From positions 22,094,890-22,158,889 of the forward strand of contig NC_052359.1 of the NCBI RefSeq assembly GCF_009727055.1: a DNA stretch of 64,000 nt, read 5' to 3'. A program made the translations under genes and the position numbers. The notes under the pieces are model-generated. The model did not search any database. It saw nothing but the letters and a program-made list of their open reading frames with translations, and was not told the DNA's origin. Positions 34,766-46,014 of this stretch are shown one piece after another (within the stretch, counting starts at the first letter, position 1; the number at the start of each line of letters is the position of its first letter). The DNA comes from Benincasa hispida. Lineage: Eukaryota; Streptophyta; Magnoliopsida; Cucurbitales; Cucurbitaceae.

Positions 34766-35254
34766 CAATTAATTAATTTCCAGTTTTTGGCTTCCAAAAT
34801 ATTTGTTGATAGTTACAAGCATTTCTTTTGGTGGCATGGACAAGACTAACATGGGTGGGCTATTTATTCTAGTTGTGTTGAGTGTGTTGAATTTATCATA
34901 CCTCAAAAAAAAAAAAAAAAAAAAAAAATTGAAGTTAGGACCATTTCATGTGAGTACGATCACATTTATTCTAAATAAAAATATATATATTTTTCAATCA
35001 AAATTCATATTTAATATAGTTTAAGACAATTAAGAAAGTTTTGCGTTATCAAATTTGTTTCATTTTAAATTAGTAGTCTACATGTTAGACTCATAAAAAT
35101 GTATTTAATTATGATTTTGTTTGTGCGCATGCATATATATATACACAATGTAGACTACTAATAAACATTAAAAGCATTAAATTTATACCTTAATCTAATG
35201 GCTAAATCCCAGGGGTAATTAAAACATAATCCTCCCTGTCCTTAGGTTTAATTT

Positions 35255-35548
35255 GAGGCTCTGTTTGGTAATAATTTCATTTTTTTGTTTTTGGTTTTCG
35301 AAAATTAAATCTATCGACACTATTTCTACCTTCAAATTTCTTTCTTTGTTATCTACATTTTACCAATGGTTTAAAAAACTAAGCTAAATTTTGAAAATTA
35401 AAAAAATTAGCTCTTAAAAACTTATTTTTATTTTTGGAATTTGGCTAAGAATTCAATCATTGTACTTATTATTGTAAAAAAATAGAAGAAAATAGACTTA
35501 ATTTTTAAAAATAAAAAACAAAAATGAAATAGTTACCGAATCGAGCGA
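35255..35548. mobile_element. MITE with 50-bp inverted repeats
   Basis: The left end reads CTGTTTGGTAATAATTTCAT followed by TTTTTTGTTTTTGG. The right end in reverse complement reads ATTCGGTAACTATTTCATTT followed by TTGTTTTTTATT. The arms stay similar for about 50 bp. The interior is AT-rich with no coding potential. I could not fix the target duplication. Confidence 0.55.
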
Positions 35549-36985
35549 AATAAGTTAATTAAATCCAACTAAAAACACACACATGTATAAGAATGAGATA
35601 AAGATGAGGCAATTAACTAGTGTGGGGATAGTGTTGGAATTGGACCTAAGTTTTTCAACAAATGCTTGGAAAAAGAGAGTGGAGAGAGAAGGCAAAGTGG
35701 AGAAGTGAAATTAAAAGCAAGCCAAGGAAAAAGAAGTGGATAACAAAACAGGTAGAAAAAATGAAGAAGAAAATATATATATATATGTAGGCTTAGGATA
35801 CCTCAACCATACCAACCCATTCCCTGTCCTTTTTGACCTAATTTTGATCAAACAGTAGTAAGTTTAGAACTTATGGATTTCAAAATGGGTTGGCTTTATA
35901 ATTCTTTGAATCCAAATAAATAATAATAAAAAGAAAGATAGAAAGAAATAAAGAAAAACATGGTGCCTTTTTATTTATTTATTTATTTATTTTAATGTTA
36001 TGGATTATCATCAATGTGTCCAAGTTCAATTTATGTAGATGGGAAGTCTTTATTTTCTTCAATGGGTTGACCTTAAATTTTTCATTTTTGTATGTGTTGG
36101 AAAGCCACAAGTTTTCAAAAGTAAGGGAGAAAGAGGGAACATATAAGAGATAGAAAAGAGAGAGAAAGGAGTTTTTCTTTTCTTTTCTTTTTTTAGGCCA
36201 AATTCCTTTAATATAATGTATATATCTTAAATCCAATAAAAGAGAAAGAGAGAGAAAAGATTTGTACTTTAAACCCTTAAGTTTTCAATAATTCAATTAA
36301 AAGTCTCATCATATTCTAAAGCAATTGGATTCCTTTCATGAATATTAGGCCATTTTTCTATGTAATCTAATGTACTTGAAGGGTTGTGCTTTGAACCCAT
36401 TTGAAGTAATACTTGAAAGCTGAATTTTTATGTCATATTTGATATTATTTATATTGGGGTTAAAGTTTAGGCTACATATTACGAAAAGTACCCCTTAGCT
36501 TTGTCGTATGTTTTAAAAATACCTATATTCTTATCAAAATTGTAATAATATATCTTTGATCTCTCATAAATGAACCTCTGGAGGAGAAGTCTGATAAAAT
36601 GTTAGATGAAAATTACAACTTGAAATGTGTGTGGCATGATCTAGCTAAGATGACGTGATGGTGTTTGCTTCTCAATTTTGTTCCAAGTCGCCACCACAAT
36701 CCTATTTTAAATTTCAATTTTCATTCAACATTTTAATGAATTATTTTGCTTTAAGATTAGTTATAGAAACATTTATGAAAGGTTAGTCATAACATTACAA
36801 CTCTAGTAAGAATATATGAGTATTTTACAAACAAATAGCAAAGCATTGAGGAGTTTTTTTTGTTTGTTTGTAATTTAGCCAAAAAAATCCTTTTTGAAAT
36901 TCTCACGTTTATATTTTATAGAGATAGTTGCAAATATAACAATTAGACTCAAAGTATTAGTAGATATAACATAGTGTAAAAAAAA
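35549..36985. other. AT-rich intergenic stretch, no gene seen
   Basis: Purine-rich blocks (35680-35780) and a GA-rich stretch (36118-36260), plus a TTTA microsatellite at about 35971-35994. No homology recognised. Confidence 0.45.
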
Positions 36986-36989
36986 TTAT

Positions 36990-37140
36990 AAATATGACAA
37001 AATTTAGATAGTCTATCAGTAATAGACCATATGGTTGGTAGGAGACTATTAGTGATAGACCATATCGCTGGGTTGATAGAAGTCTATCGCTGATAGATTT
37101 TACTATATTTGCAATTTTTTTAAAATGGTGTTATACACTT
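36990..37140. repeat. Dispersed repeat with CTATCRGTGATAGAC motif, third copy
   Basis: CTATCAGTAATAGACCATAT, CTATTAGTGATAGACCATAT and GTCTATCGCTGATAGATTTT follow in close succession, ending in TATATTTGCAATTTTTTTAA. The family is shared with 20138-20640 and 34640-34765. The repeated palindromic CTATCRNTGATAG core is distinctive. Confidence 0.5.
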
Positions 37141-40100
37141 GGTTATTATCCCTAAAAATACTACCAATTGCAATTCCCCTATTTTAATATTAAGATTATC
37201 AAATGCTCTATTTTTATTGATGAAAATTTTCAAAATATTAAGAATGATAATAAGAGAGAGGAAAAAAATGATAAAGTGATCTCTAAACCTTATATCATGA
37301 TATTCAACAAAATTTGGAATTCAAAGTCTCGTATTGAATTCATCTCTATTCACTTATCTCACACATATATGTAACCCATAATAATAATAATAACGACGAC
37401 GATGTTGAGATTTATCCAAGACAAGACTCAAAGCCACATACAAATTTAAGCCCATAAAATATCAAAAGGAAGCATGGGAGAACACACATCCCAAAAGAAA
37501 AATATCAATACCTCAAGTTTTGGACCGATCAACCAAGCTGGTGAATATATATCAATCGAAAAATAACCAAGTCGGATCTGGACTGACACCTTGCAATCTT
37601 GAGAGCCAAAAATATCCCTTAGCATTGCCATCATTACATGTAACTAGAGGTATGGTGTTCAAGGATAGACTTATAAATAGTCTCATTCGACCACTCCAAA
37701 GAGGAGGATAAGTAATATCTAAAGAAGAGATCCAACCTTACTTCTTTTGTGCTTAACTGAATTAGCAACCCTTTGTACTAACTTAAAATTAGAGTGATAT
37801 AGGCTTGACACCATACCGGTGTAAGGATCTCTTTTGCAGGTTAGCTTGGAATATCTAGAGTTTTGAAGAATATGTATGTTTGGTCCTTGAGTTTTTGAAA
37901 CATAGCTTTTTAGTCTCCAAGTTTTTTTAGAGTATAGGTGCATTTGGTTCTTTCATACTTTTTTAGTCCCTAAATTCTTTAAAATAAGTTTAAAAGGTCC
38001 CTTCAATAATTTATTATTATTATAAATTAGAAAAATAGTTATAAAAAGTACCTCTTCTCTCTAGAACTATTTTGTATACTTATATTTTTGTAACTCAAAA
38101 TGTCATATAATTATATAAAATAGTAAAAAAAACTTAAGAGACTTTTTAAACCTATTCTTAAAAATTCGAGATCTAGAAATGTACATTTTGAATACTTAGG
38201 TACAAAAAGCACTTATTCTAGAAAAAAAAAAAACTAACTAAGGAGTTAAAAAAGTATGTTTTGAAAACTCAGAGACTAAACACATATATTCTTCAATTCT
38301 CAGCGACCCTCTATCACCCTTTATATTTGTCCTTGTGATGATTACTTAAAGTAGACTCATGGAAGAACTTGAGAAAAAAACCCTCATAAAAGGAGTGTGC
38401 TTAACGTATAGTTGTCACCTTTCGCACCTCCTCTTCATAAATGTTATTCTCTTATTTGTGGAATACAATAACACTTTTCTTACGATCAAAGTTTTTAAAG
38501 CTGCAAGCCTCAACATTACTCTAAACAAGTCAATTATTGCTGGTATTAATGTTGACAACAACGAATATTAGAGATTGTAGATTAAATAGACTGACTAAGA
38601 AGGATTGAATCAGTGAGTATTGGACCATCTAGAATGAAAGAAACAAACAAGTTTTTAGCCTCAACATTAATCTAAACAAGTCTTTAGTCTTTTTGTAAAT
38701 GTTTTCCCTATTATTGTTGATTGCCGGTGAAGGGAAACGAAATATGATAAGGATGTTAGGAATGTGTTAATCTAGTTGGAATATTTTATTGTACCGATTG
38801 ATCCATATTATGTATGGAAAAAAGAGAGAGAGAGATTCCTAGAAATTATGTTTGAAAGAGAAAATCACATGTATGTTGTATTGTAAGGTTTATAGAAAGA
38901 GAGAGAGAGAGAGAAAAAAAAAGATCCAATTAGGACTAAAATGTTATGTCTCCACTTTGTCTCCCACATTACATCAGTATATTTTTATATATTTATTATT
39001 ATTATTATTATTTACTTTGTACTTTACAAAATTTCAAACCCAAAATGTACCAATTGTTGACTCTGTCTGCCGACAACCCAATACTTTATTGCCACGTGTC
39101 AACATCAGGGTCTACTAAAACCTAAGTTAGTGACTTAGCCTTTTCTCTCTCCAATGAGAGAGAGAGAAAAAAAAATCCTTTTTAAGTTAATTGTTTCTTT
39201 TATAATTCTCATGTTTATAAGTGGAAACTTTTCTTTATAATTTTTCCATTTTCAAATTAATTGCATTTAGAAGAGAAATGTTTGGAGGATGGAAAAGTAT
39301 GACATTTGTTTTTAGGGTTTAGTTGGTTTAAATTATAATTTATTCATTGTTACTTCAATTGTTTTTTCAAGATGTAATTATTTTGTCATTTTCAATAACT
39401 TCTATTGATCTAATTTACCAATTTTGCTAAAAAAAAAAAAAATCAAGTAGCTAGGTTAGTTAATGGGCTAATTAAAATTAGAAAAATGATTTTAACATTG
39501 ATTTAGGCCAATATCAACCTAAATCCACCAACTTACTCTCTTATGTCATTCACTTGAGATAAATACACACATTTAAAAGTTCAATTATATCAAAATTTAA
39601 TTCATTTTAAGTTTCTATTAATATTTGAATTATTCATTTCTACATATTAATCTAAAAATAAAAGTTATATATCTTTACTAGTGTAGTGTCTAAATTTATA
39701 TCTTTGTTTTCATTTAGTCATGAACTTGAAAAGGTGTAATAAATCTATAAGATATTGTTCGCTAACGATTTTATTTTATTTTATTTTTTTTAATCTAGCT
39801 TATAATTAATACTTCTCCAACATATAAGTTTTTTTTTTTTCTTTTATTGTTATTCACGTCGACTCATATTTTAAAACACAAAGTTAAGTTTTTGAAAAGA
39901 AAAAATAGTTTTAAAAATTTTGTATTTGATTTTTAAATTTGACTAAGAGAATGTTTATATTTCTTTAAAAGATATCAATATCATGGCAAAGAAAATTGGA
40001 AGATAACAAGCATAAACATCAAAGATAGAGAACTAAGAACGAAATCGTTATCCAACAAGACCTAAACTATTAATTTTTGTGTCCAATAAGTCTTTAAACT

Positions 40101-40340
40101 TAATTGTTTAATAGATCCTTAAACTTTCAATTTTTTAGTCCATACTTTCTGTTTGAGTTTTGTGTCTAGTTAAGTCATAGACTCATAATCAACATTTAAA
40201 AAAAAAAAAAAATTTTTTTAGACAAATTAAAGATCTTAGGGTCTCTTTAGCAAACAATTAATTTTTAAAATTTTTTAATTTGTCAAGAACCTATTGAAAG
40301 CAAAATTGAAAGTTGAGGGACACACTAGATATTTTAAAGT
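37141..40340. other. AT-rich intergenic stretch, no gene seen
   Basis: 37430-37720 is less AT-rich and resembles a decayed repeat, but I cannot name it. GA microsatellites occur at about 38898-38915 and 39155-39168. ATT repeats lie at 38996-39012. No convincing exons. Confidence 0.45.
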
Positions 40341-40356
40341 TAAGGAATGATCGAGC

Positions 40357-40606
40357 AGGGGTGAGTATCGGTCAGTCGGAGTCGGTTTTTCGACCAAGTA
40401 GCCACCGAACTAACTATGTTCAAACTGACCTCGATCGACAAGGAGTAAAAGTCGGTCGGTCGATTTGGTCGTTTTGAATTTATTTTGTTTACTTTTTCGA
40501 TTTGAAAATTTTCCAAATCGACATCAACCAACCCCTCTCCTTCTTTCACCGGCCAACTTCGAGTTAGTCGATCAGCTCGATTTTTTGGCCCATCATGCTT
40601 ATTCCT
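40357..40606. mobile_element. Small TIR element (hAT-like MITE)
   Basis: The ends AGGGGTGAGTAT and, in reverse complement, AGGAATAAGCAT are related. TCGGTCGGTCGATT-type blocks lie inside in both orientations. At 250 bp it is too short to code. The flanks do not show a certain 8-bp duplication. Confidence 0.45.
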
Positions 40607-41186
40607 ACGACTGAATAAGACACAATCATCTTTCCAATGTGAAATTCTCAACATGATACCTCTTTCAATTGTTCATCAATCTTGGATCAAATCTCCTTCG
40701 ATCATTTACTTTTACTTTTATTTTTTTAGTTTAATATACATAGGAAATAAAACCAAATCATATAATTTAAAAGAAAATTAATAAGTGGTTTGATCTACTA
40801 CCACGTTTAGATTGTCCATAAAATAAGATTGCTATATTAAAATATAAGCCCAAAATCAAATTGGATATAAAAGGAAATACAAAACATAACCTTTAATTTA
40901 AATAAAAATGAAAAGAATGAAACCGTCTCTTATATACTTCATATTGATATATATTTTTACCCTAATCATGTGGAGCCTAGGGAGCACTTATTCTACCAAA
41001 CCCCATAATTTCTACTCTTTCTTTTATTATTATTTCTTTTAAAGTTATGTGGAATTAATTAAGGCATGTTTCCCGTTTAAAATTTGAATAATAATATTAA
41101 GACATGTTTGCCAAAACCGACATGTTTTTCCTAATATGTAATATCGATTAAGAGGCCAGCATATTGTTGAACTTAAAATATTGAAT

Positions 41187-41468
41187 AAATATTAATTTAC
41201 ACTATTAAATTCTGGGAGGTGTATCAATTTATACCCTAAACAAATAGTTGTATCAATTTAAATTTTGAACTTTCATAAGTGTATCAATTTAAACCTTGAA
41301 GTTTCACAAAATTTAAATCATCCATTATATTTTATTTTGATGCACTTATGAAAGTTCAGGGCTTAAATTATACAATTATTAGTTTGGGGTTTAAATTGAT
41401 ACTATCCAAAAAATTTAGGGTATAAATTCATACAACCCCAAAGTTCAGGGGTATAAATTGATATTTAC
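41187..41468. mobile_element. Fold-back MITE
   Basis: The left arm contains TATCAATTTATACCCTAAAC, AGTTGTATCAATTTAAA and GAACTTTCATAAGTG. The right arm carries their reverse complements (CACTTATGAAAGTTC, TTTAAATTGATACTAT, TAGGGTATAAATTCATAC). The arms of about 125 bp nearly meet, so the whole can fold into one long hairpin. Confidence 0.6.
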
Positions 41469-41569
41469 AAATATATGTAGATATTAAAGTTCAATTGATC
41501 TGTTAACCATTATATGATGTAATATATTTAATCCTCCCTAATAAACAAACATCTACTATGACTAATTAT

Positions 41570-42190
41570 AAAAAATGCTCTTAAACTTTATAATTTGAGT
41601 AAAAAAAATGCTCATGAACTTTAAAAAATTTAAAAAATACTCTTATTCTTTCAAAAAGAGTTTAAAAATATTCTTACCGTTAGTTTCAGATAGAAACTGT
41701 TAGTATTTTGGTTAAAAAAATACCTCTAAACTTTCAAAAATTTTAAAAATACCTTAAAATTTTTTTTTTAAAAAAAGAAAAAACCCTTACTACTAGTATA
41801 TATGAACAAAAATCTTTAATACCTCGATCTAGAATTACCTTTAAATTTAGAATTACCTTTGAACTATCAAAAGTTGCATTAGTACCTTTACCTTTCGGAA
41901 AAAGTTTAAAATGTCTATCATTTATCCTCATCACCTATCTCTTCCATTTCCTCTCGTCTCGCATCAATCTATGACCTAAATAAATTGAGGAAAAGTAGAT
42001 TTAGAAGTATTATTGAAACTTTAAAAGTTCAATAATGTTTTTGAAATAAAAAATTTACGGTTTTCATAAAAAAATAAAATTAAAGGTAAGAGTATTTTTT
42101 AACCTTTTTTATAAAAAAAAATTAAAGATATATTGAAACTGTTTAAAGTTTAGGAGTATTTTTTACACAAAATATAACCTTCGGATGTTT
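41570..42190. repeat. Long copy of the AATACTCTTAAACTTTCAAAA repeat family
   Basis: TGCTCTTAAACTTTATAAT, AAAAATATTCTTACCGTTAG and AAACTGTTAGTATTTTGG recall the copy at 29350-29640. The right end (TTTAGGAGTATTTTTTACAC) is the reverse complement of left-end phrases, so this copy has fold-back structure. Confidence 0.45.
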
Positions 42191-42278
42191 TCTATAATTT
42201 AGCCTATTATTAAAGTAGTTGTAACATTCCAAATTTAAAATCGTCCCTTCTTCTCAAAGCTTTCTAAAAGAACTATAT

Positions 42279-42279
<1 letters not shown>

Positions 42280-42313
<34 letters not shown>
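42280..42313. repeat. Poly-T tract
   Basis: An uninterrupted run of about 34 T. It could be the reverse complement of a retroposon poly-A tail, but I see no coding sequence next to it. Confidence 0.7.
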
Positions 42314-42317
<4 letters not shown>

Positions 42318-42495
42318 GCTTTGTTAAATGACCTCTCTCTCTGCCGTCACTATTTTCGAATATTATAACTTTGAAGCGATCATGGAGACAAGAATTCTCT
42401 ATTTAGGTAGACCACTTCATCATACATGAATGATTTTCTTTTTCTTTTTTTTTTTTTTGAGAATTATATTAATGAAAGAAATATGTTCAATAGTT

Positions 42496-42496
<1 letters not shown>

Positions 42497-42527
<31 letters not shown>

Positions 42528-42528
42528 C
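42497..42528. repeat. CA/TA compound microsatellite
   Basis: CACACACACACACA followed by TATATATATATATA. It is a simple sequence repeat likely to vary in length. Confidence 0.85.
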
Positions 42529-42886
42529 TTGAACATCTATAAACGGTTGGCATGTGAACTTCTTGAATGATTTACAAATAATCAAAATTTAATTGTTCAT
42601 TTTCGATTTAAACATAAGAGAAGGATAGAGTAATAAATAACTGATAATTAGAGTCTATATTTGTAATGACTTTCAATGTGTTTAAAAACACTATTATTTT
42701 ACATTTAAAAGCACTTTTTTAAGCAAGAAGAAAGTTACTCCAAATAGACTTTTAATCTTATACGTTTAATTCGTCATGACTATTGTCAACTGCAATGGAC
42801 TTCAATTTTCTTATTTTATGTATCTTTAGAAAAGTGAAATCTCAAATTTAACTTAATAGATACTTTTTTATGTAGAAGTATTATGT

Positions 42887-43055
42887 TATTGTGCTATTAT
42901 TATGGTTATGTTGCTAATGTAAATATACTTAGTTTATCGTACTTTATTGTCTTTTTACATTCTCCTAATTAAGGTTAGTCATGTACACTTCTATATATAT
43001 CTCTTTAATGAATGGAATGAGATATTCAGATTCTTTCAAACCTAAGAGTTTTACA
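42887..43055 (+). repeat. Candidate 5' LTR of a Copia element
   Basis: The segment starts TGTTATTGTGC and ends GAGTTTTACA, directly before a tRNA-Met-like primer-binding site, as in short-LTR plant Copia elements. ATATATATCTCTTTAATG near 42995 resembles the end of the LTR transcript leader. The left limit is a guess because no partner LTR is in the window. Confidence 0.45.
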
Positions 43056-43069
43056 TGATATCAAAGTCG
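43056..43069 (+). other. Decayed primer-binding site (tRNA-Met type)
   Basis: TGATATCAAAGTCG resembles the plant Copia primer-binding site TGGTATCAGAGC complementary to initiator tRNA-Met. It sits one step after the LTR-like CA end and 490 bp before the gag start. Confidence 0.5.
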
Positions 43070-43558
43070 TAGGTCAATTAGGGTTTTTGTGAACCTTAAG
43101 AGTTTGGTGTTTAGAACCTGCTTGTGTTTCATATGGGGTTTTGTGAAGTCCTTCGGACTACACTTTTGTTTGTCGTAGCTATTGCTAGTACAAGTTAGGT
43201 CACTATTCACCACTATATTTTTACATTGCCTAGTCCAAAAGGGAGTCCCGCGGCCCATCTATAAAACCCTAAAATATGGTGTCAATTTGACCAATGCATG
43301 AAGCTCACGCACCATCGATTCTTTTTGCAATCTGATCCACACACTGGCATGTGTAGGCAGGTGAATCGTTGTTTTATGTTCACCTTTTATGGTTGTGTTT
43401 GAAATTGTGTCCTCCCTTAAGTGGTTTGGTCATTTGGGCTACATATTCACTGATTTGTGGTTGATTGAAAGAAAAGTCTTTTCGGTACATTAGGGCAGTT
43501 TGCATTAATACAAATTTATTTTAAATTTTAATCTATATTTCAGTTTGTTTGTGAGGTT

Positions 43559-44390
43559 ATGGCTGACAAAAAAGTATTAGTCATGTCCAAGATGATTCTG
43601 ATAGTGTCAAAAGTAATCGAACACAAGTTGAATAGATCTAATTATTATTCATATAGATCGAATGTTCGTCATTTTATTAGGAGAATCGAGATGGATGATC
43701 ATATAACTGAAGAGCCACCAACTGATGCTACTAAATAGATTTGGTAGAGGGATGATTCAAGAATGTTTCTACAAATCAAGAATTTTATTGAGCATGAAAT
43801 TGTTGGGTTAGTTAATCACTATGAATTTGTTAAAGATCTATTGGAATGCTTGGATTTTCTTTATTCTAGAAAAGAGAACATTAATAGAGTATTTGACGAG
43901 CGTAAGACTCTATATCAACTTGACCAAGTAGAGAAAACTCTTACAAATTATTTTATGAAGGTAAAAAATACATGTGCAGAATTCAATGCCTTAATACCAA
44001 TTAGCACTTATCCCAAAGTTTCAATAACTCAACGTGAAAAATTGTTCATCATGAGTTTTTTAGTTGGACTTACATCTAAACATGAGATGGTCAAAGATTA
44101 AGTTTTTTCAAGCTCAAACATTTCATTATTAGAAGAGGCTTATACTCGAATACTTTGTATAGAGAAGCCACAACCTGCTATGTCATCTAATTCTAATAAT
44201 GCTTTGATTGGACATACAAATGACTATAGAGGTTATAAAGGGGTTAGCTAAAATAATTCCAAAGGTTATCACAGTACTCAATGATCAAATTCAAAAGATG
44301 TTATCTATTATTATTGTCATAAACTTGGCCATATGAAATATGACTACATGAAATTATTGAATAAGGGTTAGAGGGTGTCATTTGCACATG
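43559..44390 (+). pseudogene. Copia gag pseudogene, copy 1
   Basis: From the ATG at 43559 the frame reads a Copia gag of the UBN2 type. Recognisable parts are LYQLDQVEKTLTNYFMKVK, FLVGLTSKHEMVKD, NALIG and the zinc knuckle region YYYCHKLGHMKYDYMK, where the CX2C/H/C pattern is damaged. In-frame stops lie at 44099-44101, 44249-44251 and 44282-44284, among others. Homology ends at VSFAHV, where the Gypsy LTR begins (44391). The same fragment, with the same three stops, recurs at 58090-58611. Confidence 0.8.
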
Positions 44391-45890
44391 TGATAGCACC
44401 GAAAATATGCTATCTTTATCTTCTTAATTCGGGGTCATTAGTATATCTAATGAGCTTAATTGATGATTTTATAGGTCTTGGGTGTATAAAAGGTAGAGCG
44501 AGGCGTTCGGTGCAAAAAGATGATAAAACGACCAAGTTTGGAGCTGCACTAAGGGAGAAAGAAGGCCGAGAAATTATGAAACTACCCCTGGCGTGAGCGT
44601 AGCGTTACACTCAAAGGCACTAGCCTAACCTTTGGGAGAAGCAAGTGAGCCTAGCTATGCTAGGTGAAGCGTGGCGTTACGCTCGAGGACAAAAGCATAG
44701 CATTCGAGGCAAGTGTTGCAGCATAACGACGCTCTATAGAGCATAGTTACACTTCGAACTTTGATTGAAGATGTACGATGCGCACGCGAGAGAGAGCGTA
44801 AGGCCTCAACATTGCTACGCTGAGGGCCTACATTGTGGCAACTTGAAGACTAGCATAGTTATGCTCGGTCGGGCATAGCTACTCTGCAAGCCTATTGTAA
44901 AACGTTTTCTATGCCCGATTTGAGGAGGATCACACCATTTTTCTATTTTCTTCCCCTGTATATATTCTTCACCTCTCCATTGTAAACGTTAGTTTTATTC
45001 CAATTTTGTCAACATTAAACTTCAATGACTTGATTTAAAGGATGATTAAGGGCTAAGAGGTAAGAACTAAGCTTGGGTCTTTTAGTTTATTTCCCTTCCT
45101 TTAAGGTTTTTGAGACTTTGGTTTTTAATTTGCTGAGATTTGTTGATATAATGGAGATTTCATCTTGCATCTATTCTTCAATCTTTCTTTCATGGGAATA
45201 TCTGAAAAATTAGACGAGTTAGTTTGATTGATTGCTTTCGATTAGCCCTAATTTGTAATCGTTAGGTAGTTAATCACCTAGAAGTAAAAATTAAGTAAGA
45301 TTATGAAGTTAATTAGGGGTTCCAATTAATAAGCATTCTTTTTCTAATCTAGATGAATCTCACCTCGAGTAATCGATTAGATGGTGGAAATTGATTATTT
45401 GGCTTAGCGTGCCCTTAAGCTTAATGCTTGTTATTTTACTATTTAGGAAAGGATTCTCGCTTGAACTCTAAATTAACTTGATCTTACAGACTACCATTTA
45501 GGATTCCAAGTGAGTTGGCTAAGTTTTAATTGGGAAATTTCGTGCTCATTTATGATTAAGTTTGTGATAGAATTATAAGGAATGGAAAAAACTTGACCAA
45601 CCCAAGCTAAGTGTTTGTTTAATTCATAAATTCACATAATTCGCTTAACTCACACTCTATGCATTCAATTTACTCGGCATCATTTTATTTTGTGCAATTT
45701 ACGTTCATTTAGCATCACCAATCACAACCCCCCCTCCCGATTACTTCTTATAAGCTCCGAGGTTTAGAAATCTGAGCGGCTCTCTGTGGATCAGCTCCGT
45801 ACTTCCCTTTACTATATTTAGTAGAGTAAGGCATAAAATTTTATTTGGTTCATAACGTTGGATTTTACTATGCCTTGTCGACTTTGACCA
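44391..45890 (+). repeat. Ty3/Gypsy 5' LTR, copy 1
   Basis: It begins TGATAGCACCGAAAATATGC and ends CGACTTTGACCA, and is followed after two bases by a Gypsy-type primer-binding site. A TATA-like ATATAT lies near 44960, and the phrase CTCTGTGGATCAGCTCCGTA near 45783 is of the kind found near the 3' end of Athila-like LTRs. Between 44580 and 44900 it carries many GCATAGCTACGCT-like words. A related copy at 58612-59951 lacks about 155 bp. Confidence 0.6.
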
Positions 45891-45892
45891 AA

Positions 45893-45911
45893 TTGACGTT
45901 ATTGCTGGAGA
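45893..45911 (+). other. Gypsy primer-binding site, decayed
   Basis: TTGACGTTATTGCTGGAGA aligns with the plant Gypsy primer-binding site TTGGCGCCGTTGCCGGGGA. Most differences are C to T or G to A, as expected after deamination of methylated cytosines. The gag frame begins about 130 bp downstream. Confidence 0.65.
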
Positions 45912-46014
45912 GCCAAAAGATTTATCTATTAAGGAACTTATAGTTTCTTGCTTGCTAATTGCTTTTCTCTTTTAATGCATGACCAACACTGATTATTATA
46001 TTTTCTAGAAATAT

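Noticed and set aside
36990..37140. CRISPR-like array of CTATCRNTGATAG
   Set aside because: Spacing is irregular, spacers are not unique, the organism is a plant, and the repeat is dispersed elsewhere in the window.
44375..44596. Separate gene after the Copia gag (SFAHVIAPK...)
   Set aside because: The frame crosses from Copia gag into the Gypsy LTR and owes its length to chance; the LTR part is non-coding and the second copy at 58554-58778 behaves the same.
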